From Eubacteriales bacterium (GTDB lineage: Bacteria > Bacillota > Clostridia > Peptostreptococcales > Anaerovoracaceae), in contig JAQUYC010000001.1 of the NCBI GenBank assembly GCA_028692105.1, positions 1 to 64,000 of the forward strand: DNA of 64,000 nucleotides, in the 5' to 3' direction. Below the pieces are notes generated by a model that worked only from the letters and a program-made list of their open reading frames with translations, was not told the origin of the DNA and did no database searches. The translations under genes and the position numbers were made by a program. How positions within the stretch are numbered: the first letter of the stretch is position 1; every line of letters starts with the position of its first letter. This document shows positions 58,852 to 64,000 of this stretch, piece by piece.

Positions 58852-59569
58852 ACCCTCTTCCTTTCAATATTACATTGCAGTAGTAACAGTTTTTATATTC
58901 CGCTTTGCAGTTCCTGCAGTCAGAATACGGTAATACCGTTCTGTCGTCTACGACAACAAAGAATCCTGCGCCGGATTTTATAGGACGCATAATGCTATCA
59001 TCGGTCACTTTTACTCCGATTCTGGCCCCGTCCAGCAATTCAAAGAACCTGCCGGTCTGATTGATATCCATGCCATAAAACCCCGGTCCGAAGTAATCAA
59101 GAACAGTAAAGCCATCATTTGCATTGCATGCCGGACTTTCTAAAAAATCCTTTTCTACATGTTGTTTTAAAACAGTAAGCCCTGCATCCACGTATGAAGT
59201 TCCCCAAATATCTGCATAAAATTGGTCTAAGACCGGCGCATCTTCGTGTTGTTGAAGGTTGCCTGCTGTTATAATAAAGGCATAAACCGCTCTTACATGG
59301 CTCGGATTCAGACGTCGGAACACATTGCATTCAAAGCTTATGCCCTCTAATAGCACAGTGTTGTTTTTTATTACCGCATCGTGGAATGAGGATATAATAG
59401 CCTGAAGTGTTGTGCTATCCCGCATTTTTCCCTTTGTATCCAGACCCTGCTTGAGCAAACGTCTGTCTTTATCCCCTGCTCCATTTAAGCATGAAATTTT
59501 TATAAAGTACTCCGTTGCTAAAGCATCGACTTCTGACCCGGTTATTTTCACGATTTCATTATTCATCAA
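58844..59569 (-). CDS. Vitamin B12-dependent methionine synthase activation domain-like protein
   Basis: RLNPSHVRAVYAFIITAGNL...FYADIWGTSYVDAGLTVLKQHVEK; LDYFGPGFYGMDINQTGRFFELLDGARIGVKVTDDSIMRPIKSGAGFFVV; Cys-rich tail. Confidence 0.65.
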   Translation of the reverse strand: MMNNEIVKITGSEVDALATEYFIKISCLNGAGDKDRRLLKQGLDTKGKMRDSTTLQAIISSFHDAVIKNNTVLLEGISFECNVFRRLNPSHVRAVYAFIITAGNLQQHEDAPVLDQFYADIWGTSYVDAGLTVLKQHVEKDFLESPACNANDGFTVLDYFGPGFYGMDINQTGRFFELLDGARIGVKVTDDSIMRPIKSGAGFFVVVDDRTVLPYSDCRNCKAEYKNCYYCNVILKGRGFI

Positions 59570-59600
59570 TTTATTTCTTCCTGTATCCTCTGATTTTGAA

Positions 59601-60914
59601 TCAATCTTGAGGAAAATACATGCCGGTCAGAAATTGCTTTTCAAAATCAGGTTGTAAAGCAAGTTCAATGTGTTCCACTTCACCTGCCAGCAGAATGGCA
59701 TCTCTTTTCGCTTCTTCGGACAGAAGCATCATGCCGGCTCCTGTCCCCGCAGCATTGCCTATGTGTTGGATTCTCTCTTCATTTACATCGGGTAGCAGAC
59801 CAATTCGCAAAGCGCTTTTTACATCAATATAGCTGCCGAAGGCACCGGCAAGCAGGATCTCATCTATCTTTGAAACCTCTTGGCCGAGACATTCCAGCAA
59901 TACTAAGATACCGGCATATATTGCGCCCTTAGCCAGCTGAACTTCCCTGATATCCTTTTGATTTATAACGATATCCTCTCCTTCATCTCTCCATGACAGA
60001 ATGAATTCATTACCGCGTACCCCGGTTCTCAAGCGATTTATTAAATCATTATGAATTCCTTTTTGCAAAGCTTCTTCTTTTGAAATCAAATTCCCCTTGG
60101 AATTGAGAATCCCGGCATTCAGCATCATTGCGACTGCATCGATAAGACCGGAACCGCAGATCCCCTTAGGCGCTTTGCCTCCGATTACTTCGATACCTAA
60201 TTTCCCTCCATCGATTTTAACTCTTTCTATAGCACCATCCGATGCCCGCATTCCCCGGTAAATACGGGCTCCTTCGAACGCAGGGCCTGCGGCAGTTGAA
60301 CAGGCAAGAATCCTCCCTTTGCCGTTCAGTACGATCTCACCATTAGTGCCGATATCTATTACTAAGTTTATACCCTGTTTCTTTTTTATCCCTGAAGCAA
60401 TCATTACTCCCACTATGTCTGAGCCTACATGCCCGGCAATATTCGGAAGCACAAATATTTCGGCACTGTCATTCATATGCAGCTCCATTTCCTCGGCGGT
60501 TTTTATAATTGGTCCTTTGAATGCCGGTTGAAAAGGAAAACTTGCCAGCATGGAAGGATCCATCCCTAAAAAGAGATGGCTCATCGTTGTATTACCCACT
60601 ACGGCGGCTTTGCGAATCCAATCTCTCTCAACCTTCATGTTTTGCGAGAATGTATCCAGCATCTTATTGCAGCATCTGATTATAAGCCGCTGCATTTCCC
60701 GGAGATTCTCCGGGTTTCTGTCCGCACAATTAATTCTGGATATGACGTCTGCACCAAACCTGCTCTGCGGATTTGTGTCAGCAAGCATATCCACCATTTG
60801 ATTTTCAGAAAGGTTCCAGAGATATCCGACAACAGTTGTAGTTCCGATATCAAAAGCAACCCCATACCGTTTTTCTTCCGAATTTTTCACTTCTTCCAAA
60901 ACATAATTCATCAT
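59601..60914 (-). CDS. ASKHA-fold reductive activator of corrinoid proteins-like (DUF4445), no ferredoxin domain
   Basis: YGVAFDIGTTTVVGYLWNL, NPQSRFGADVISRI, LVIDIGTNGEIVL, STAAGPAFEGA, GICGSGLIDA, LAGAFGSYID. Confidence 0.88.
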   Translation of the reverse strand: MMNYVLEEVKNSEEKRYGVAFDIGTTTVVGYLWNLSENQMVDMLADTNPQSRFGADVISRINCADRNPENLREMQRLIIRCCNKMLDTFSQNMKVERDWIRKAAVVGNTTMSHLFLGMDPSMLASFPFQPAFKGPIIKTAEEMELHMNDSAEIFVLPNIAGHVGSDIVGVMIASGIKKKQGINLVIDIGTNGEIVLNGKGRILACSTAAGPAFEGARIYRGMRASDGAIERVKIDGGKLGIEVIGGKAPKGICGSGLIDAVAMMLNAGILNSKGNLISKEEALQKGIHNDLINRLRTGVRGNEFILSWRDEGEDIVINQKDIREVQLAKGAIYAGILVLLECLGQEVSKIDEILLAGAFGSYIDVKSALRIGLLPDVNEERIQHIGNAAGTGAGMMLLSEEAKRDAILLAGEVEHIELALQPDFEKQFLTGMYFPQD

Positions 60915-60944
60915 TTTTATCTTCCATAACTTAAACTCAAAGTA

Positions 60945-61487
60945 TTATTCTACAACCTTTGAGGCATATCGTTTATTGTGAAATGAAAGATTCAGGCCCA
61001 CAAGCAAGACATTGAGGCCCTGCATCACGAACAGTATTCCCACCAGTACGACTGAGGAAAACGTAAACAGGATAGTATTGAAAAATGAATAAATACCAAC
61101 CGCAATGCTCAGAATGCCAAAAGTTAAAATCATCTGCCAGTTTGCCATGTCTGATTTTCTGAGAGAGTGCGTTTCCACTACGCGAAGAATCCCTGAAAAA
61201 ATGACCCATAATCCAAAAAATACAGGAATTGAAGCATCTGCCAGCAGTTGATTGGACACTACAAGAAAACCCAGAATAAAACTCATTATACCCTCAACAA
61301 AAAGTAGATCTGATATTTCTTTCTTTCTGCTTATCAATAGATATGACAGAATTCCGCTCAATCCGGAAAAAACCATTGCCGTTCCCAATATGAACGCCAT
61401 GGCAAGAAAGGTAACTCCCGGATTTGCAAAACAAAAAACTCCTGTGAGGATCAGTATGACTCCTGTCGCTAATTTAAGTATTCTCAC
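60945..61487 (-). CDS. HdeD/DUF308-like membrane protein
   Basis: Six hydrophobic segments; VILILTGVFCFANPGVTFLAMAFILG...GLWVIFSGILRV. Confidence 0.75.
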   Translation of the reverse strand: MRILKLATGVILILTGVFCFANPGVTFLAMAFILGTAMVFSGLSGILSYLLISRKKEISDLLFVEGIMSFILGFLVVSNQLLADASIPVFFGLWVIFSGILRVVETHSLRKSDMANWQMILTFGILSIAVGIYSFFNTILFTFSSVVLVGILFVMQGLNVLLVGLNLSFHNKRYASKVVE

Positions 61488-61734
61488 TGTATGCCTCCTG
61501 ATATTTAAATATTTTTTATATTCTACTTAGCAATTTGATTTAGATTAATTAATTATATTATTATCCTTATACATCGTCAACTGCACTTCAGATTCTCATA
61601 TCATCAGCTGCACTTTAAACTCTGATATTTTAATCGGGGATAAAACTCTGTGCATCCTTAATACCTCTGATTCTATTTTATACTGGAAAAGGAATGTGCG
61701 CCAGTGTATAATAAAACAAAGGGGGCTGATAATT

Positions 61735-62112
61735 ATGAAAAACGTTATGGTTTGCGTAACTCAGCAAAAAACCTGTGAACGTTTGATAAAGTGCGGGAAT
61801 AATCTCCTCGGGGATAACAGCGGTGAACTCTTCATTATTCATATCGCACATTATAATTTTAACTTTTTAGGGAACACCAAGGAAGGCGACGCCTTGGAGT
61901 ACTTATATGAAAAGGCCTTGGAATATGGGGCCAATCTTACGGTAGTTCGTTCCAACGATGTGTTGGAAACACTGACAGGTCTGGCCATGAAAAACAAGAT
62001 TACCCACATAGTGGTAGGTGAATCAGGAGAAACAGATATTACCCGCAATCTGGTCAACCGGCTTGAGAAGAAGCTTGCAAACCAGGTGGAATTAGTTGTA
62101 ATTCCTGCTTGA
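61735..62112 (+). CDS. Universal stress protein-like (UspA fold)
   Basis: MKNVMVCVTQQKTCERLIKCG...THIVVGESGETDITRNLVNRLEKKL...VELVVIPA; RBS AAAGGGGG before 61735. Confidence 0.7.
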   Translation: MKNVMVCVTQQKTCERLIKCGNNLLGDNSGELFIIHIAHYNFNFLGNTKEGDALEYLYEKALEYGANLTVVRSNDVLETLTGLAMKNKITHIVVGESGETDITRNLVNRLEKKLANQVELVVIPA

Positions 62113-62150
62113 GTGATATCCCGAATGAAAATATTGCTGCAAAAATGCTT

Positions 62151-62184
62151 AAAGGCTGACCAATAACGCTTGGTCAGCCTTTTA
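62151..62184. terminator. Bidirectional rho-independent terminator between convergent genes
   Basis: aaaggctgacca (62151-62162) / tggtcagccttt (62171-62182). Confidence 0.85.
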
Positions 62185-62205
62185 ATAAATCTAAAATCAA
62201 TATAG

Positions 62206-63411
62206 CTACAACAATGGAATTACCGATACATAAACACCTGTAAGTATTGCTGTTGTGATAACACCGCAGATATTAGCTCCCATCGCAAATTGCAGGATTA
62301 TTGCACGTTTATTGACCAGAGCGGCTTCATGCTGAGCTATTTTTGCAGTGGTCGGTACACATGAAACCCCGGCAATACCAATGACAGGATTAAACTTTTT
62401 GCCGTTGATTAGATAAACAACATAACCCCCAATTATTCCGCCGATTCCGGAGAGTCCAAGAGCGATTACTCCAAGTATAAGAAGAATCAAAACCTTTGGA
62501 TTCAAAAGTGTGCTGGCTTCACATAATACACCGAGCATCAGGCCGAGGAAGAATGTTGCCGTATATAGGAAAACATCATCAAGTAGTCTGACATACTTTG
62601 TCATACCGGATTCTTTTATCGCATTGCCAAGGAAGAAGCTTAACAATAACGGAGCAGCCACCGGTAAAAGCAGGCTTAAAAAGGTACAGGCAATGATATC
62701 AAAAGCAATTTTCTCCCCGGAGGTAATATCACTCTTTTTTGAAACCTTAACTGTCAGCTCTCTAAGATGCCTTGGAACCATTGCTCTGATAAGGAAGGGA
62801 TAAGCACCGTAAGTCAGGCTCAAATACAAGTATGCGATAACTGTAATTGGAACAAAAATCTCCGGTGCCAGCATCAGGGCTGTAAAAAGAACCATCGGTC
62901 CGTCGGCCCCGCCGACGATAGATATGGCAGCTGCCTCACTGTAATTCAACCCCATTGCGACTGCTATGGGAAATGTAGCCACCGAGCCTAATTCGGCAAA
63001 TAACGCAATGAGCATGCTGGTAAAAGGAAATCGCAGGACATTTCCGACATCTGCCAGAACTCCTATACCCATAAAAACCAAACATGCAATCAGGTTATTA
63101 CCAAATGCAAACGTGTAAATCGGCTGAAAAACATCTATTTGCAAAGCATACATAATTGATTCTGTATCAGAAGCAAGAGTATCTGTAAAAAGTGTGCCGG
63201 TTTCAGTCGGCGAGAAAAATAAAACACCTGCATTTACAGCAGCCATACCAAAACCCATAGGGATCATGATCAACGGCTCCAAAGTACCTCTTTTACCCAA
63301 CCAAACAAAGATAATGCCAATGATAATCAACACAACTCTGGCAATGGCAATTTTGGGTTCCTGATAAGCAAGCGTACCAATGCCTTGAAATAATGTAAAT
63401 AAGAATTCCAT
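62206..63411 (-). CDS. Na+-transporting carboxylic acid decarboxylase beta subunit (OadB/MmdB/GcdB type)
   Basis: Multi-TM; ISIVGGADGPMVLFTALMLAPEIF; GVSCVPTTAKIAQHEA. Confidence 0.93.
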   Translation of the reverse strand: MEFLFTLFQGIGTLAYQEPKIAIARVVLIIIGIIFVWLGKRGTLEPLIMIPMGFGMAAVNAGVLFFSPTETGTLFTDTLASDTESIMYALQIDVFQPIYTFAFGNNLIACLVFMGIGVLADVGNVLRFPFTSMLIALFAELGSVATFPIAVAMGLNYSEAAAISIVGGADGPMVLFTALMLAPEIFVPITVIAYLYLSLTYGAYPFLIRAMVPRHLRELTVKVSKKSDITSGEKIAFDIIACTFLSLLLPVAAPLLLSFFLGNAIKESGMTKYVRLLDDVFLYTATFFLGLMLGVLCEASTLLNPKVLILLILGVIALGLSGIGGIIGGYVVYLINGKKFNPVIGIAGVSCVPTTAKIAQHEAALVNKRAIILQFAMGANICGVITTAILTGVYVSVIPLL

Positions 63412-63422
63412 CTATTTGTGCC

Positions 63423-63605
63423 TCACTTTCCTTCACTCGCCTTATTTTTTGAATCCATAGCCACCTTTTTAGGCGAAGCGAGGCGTATTATACCCATCAT
63501 TATTTTAATAAGAAACGCAACAAGTACTGAAATGATAATTGCCAACAAATAGATTTCCCCTGCAATAATAATTTCATTCATAAATATTTCCTTTCCAACA
63601 AACAT
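63423..63605 (-). CDS. Small OadG/delta-like single-TM subunit
   Basis: 60 aa, one TM (IIIAGEIYLLAIIISVLVAFLIKIMMGIIRL) upstream of oadB in the operon. Confidence 0.6.
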   Translation of the reverse strand: MFVGKEIFMNEIIIAGEIYLLAIIISVLVAFLIKIMMGIIRLASPKKVAMDSKNKASEGK

Positions 63606-63614
63606 ATAAATCGG

Positions 63615-63713
63615 TTACTTCAGTTCCTTTCTTATATTAACTACAAAGACAATTGCAATTACAATGAATATTACTGCCATTGCCGCTACGGATACCGGTG
63701 TCAATTCAATCAT
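63615..63713 (-). CDS. 32-aa single-TM microprotein in the decarboxylase operon
   Basis: Not in ORF track; hand-translated: MIELTPVSVAAMAVIFIVIAIVFVVNIRKELK*. Confidence 0.6.
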   Translation of the reverse strand: MIELTPVSVAAMAVIFIVIAIVFVVNIRKELK

Positions 63714-63749
63714 TATTCTTACTCCTCACAATATAATTAACGCAAGAAA

Positions 63750-63778
63750 GAAAATCACAAATTTAATTTGTGATTTTC
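63750..63778. repeat. 14-bp perfect inverted repeat between biotin-carrier gene and downstream small genes
   Basis: gaaaatcacaaatt t aatttgtgattttc; on the minus strand followed by TTTCTT. Confidence 0.75.
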
Positions 63779-63807
63779 ATCTTCGATTGCAAATCATAGC
63801 CGGTTTT

Positions 63808-64000
63808 CTATTCGAGTACCGCCAGTACCTGATCTTCTTCAACCTGATCTCCAACCTTGACCTTAATCTCTTTTACTGTTCCGTTCTCTCCGTATACGGC
63901 AGTCTCCATCTTCATCGCCTCGATGATTATGACTTCATCATCTTCTGTAACAGCGTCTCCAACATTGATGTTGATTCCAAAAATCTTTCCGGATATCGGG
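63808..64000 (-). CDS. Biotin carboxyl carrier domain/protein of decarboxylase (partial at right edge)
   Basis: Hand-translated: PISGKIFGININVGDAVTEDDEVIIIEAMKMETAVYGENGTVKEIKVKVGDQVEEDQVLAVLE*; EAMKMET biotinylation motif. Confidence 0.93.
   Translation of the reverse strand, partial: PISGKIFGININVGDAVTEDDEVIIIEAMKMETAVYGENGTVKEIKVKVGDQVEEDQVLAVLE

Noticed and set aside
1-64000. CRISPR array, prophage, rRNA or tRNA genes
   Set aside because: No regularly spaced repeats, phage structural genes or rRNA-like sequence noticed; tRNAs were not scanned with a covariance model, so a missed one is possible.

Overview
The window is a Firmicutes/Clostridia-like chromosomal segment. It is dense, mostly in minus-strand operons in the first half, with no rRNA, no CRISPR array and only one short insertion-sequence remnant. 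Left to right it carries: ftsX (partial)/ftsE; a ParA/MinD-like ATPase; a PrcB-domain lipoprotein-like gene; split transketolase; a cell-wall pyruvylation cluster (WecG/TagA, CsaB, DUF5693-like); a MazF toxin with a very short antitoxin; nnrD; mgtE; ilvD; an unusual three-gene cluster (flavodoxin-like, Rossmann-like, and a ~1620-aa HD/repeat/nucleotidyltransferase/acyltransferase-like/PRTase-like fusion); gdhA; an IS256-type remnant; nth; an RND efflux operon with its TetR regulator; a DEAD-box helicase; class II RNR; aconitase/isocitrate dehydrogenase/GntR; addA; a MATE/SpoVB-like flippase; gpmI; a GH26-like glycosidase; cobO; two FAD-dependent oxidoreductases; a metallophosphoesterase; a six-gene group-4-hydrogenase/complex-I-like operon; two corrinoid-activation-like genes; and a Na+-pumping decarboxylase operon cut by the right edge. 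The best candidates for follow-up are: (1) the hydrogenase-like operon, whose 'large subunit' lacks the NiFe cysteine motifs (Ehr-like, so probably not a hydrogenase); (2) the giant multidomain protein and its two partners; (3) a MazE-like antitoxin that seems to be only the toxin-binding tail; (4) a leader-peptide-like uORF before mgtE; and (5) several strong inverted repeats, operators and structured intergenic elements. All family calls come from reading motifs in the translated sequence; no database search was run.
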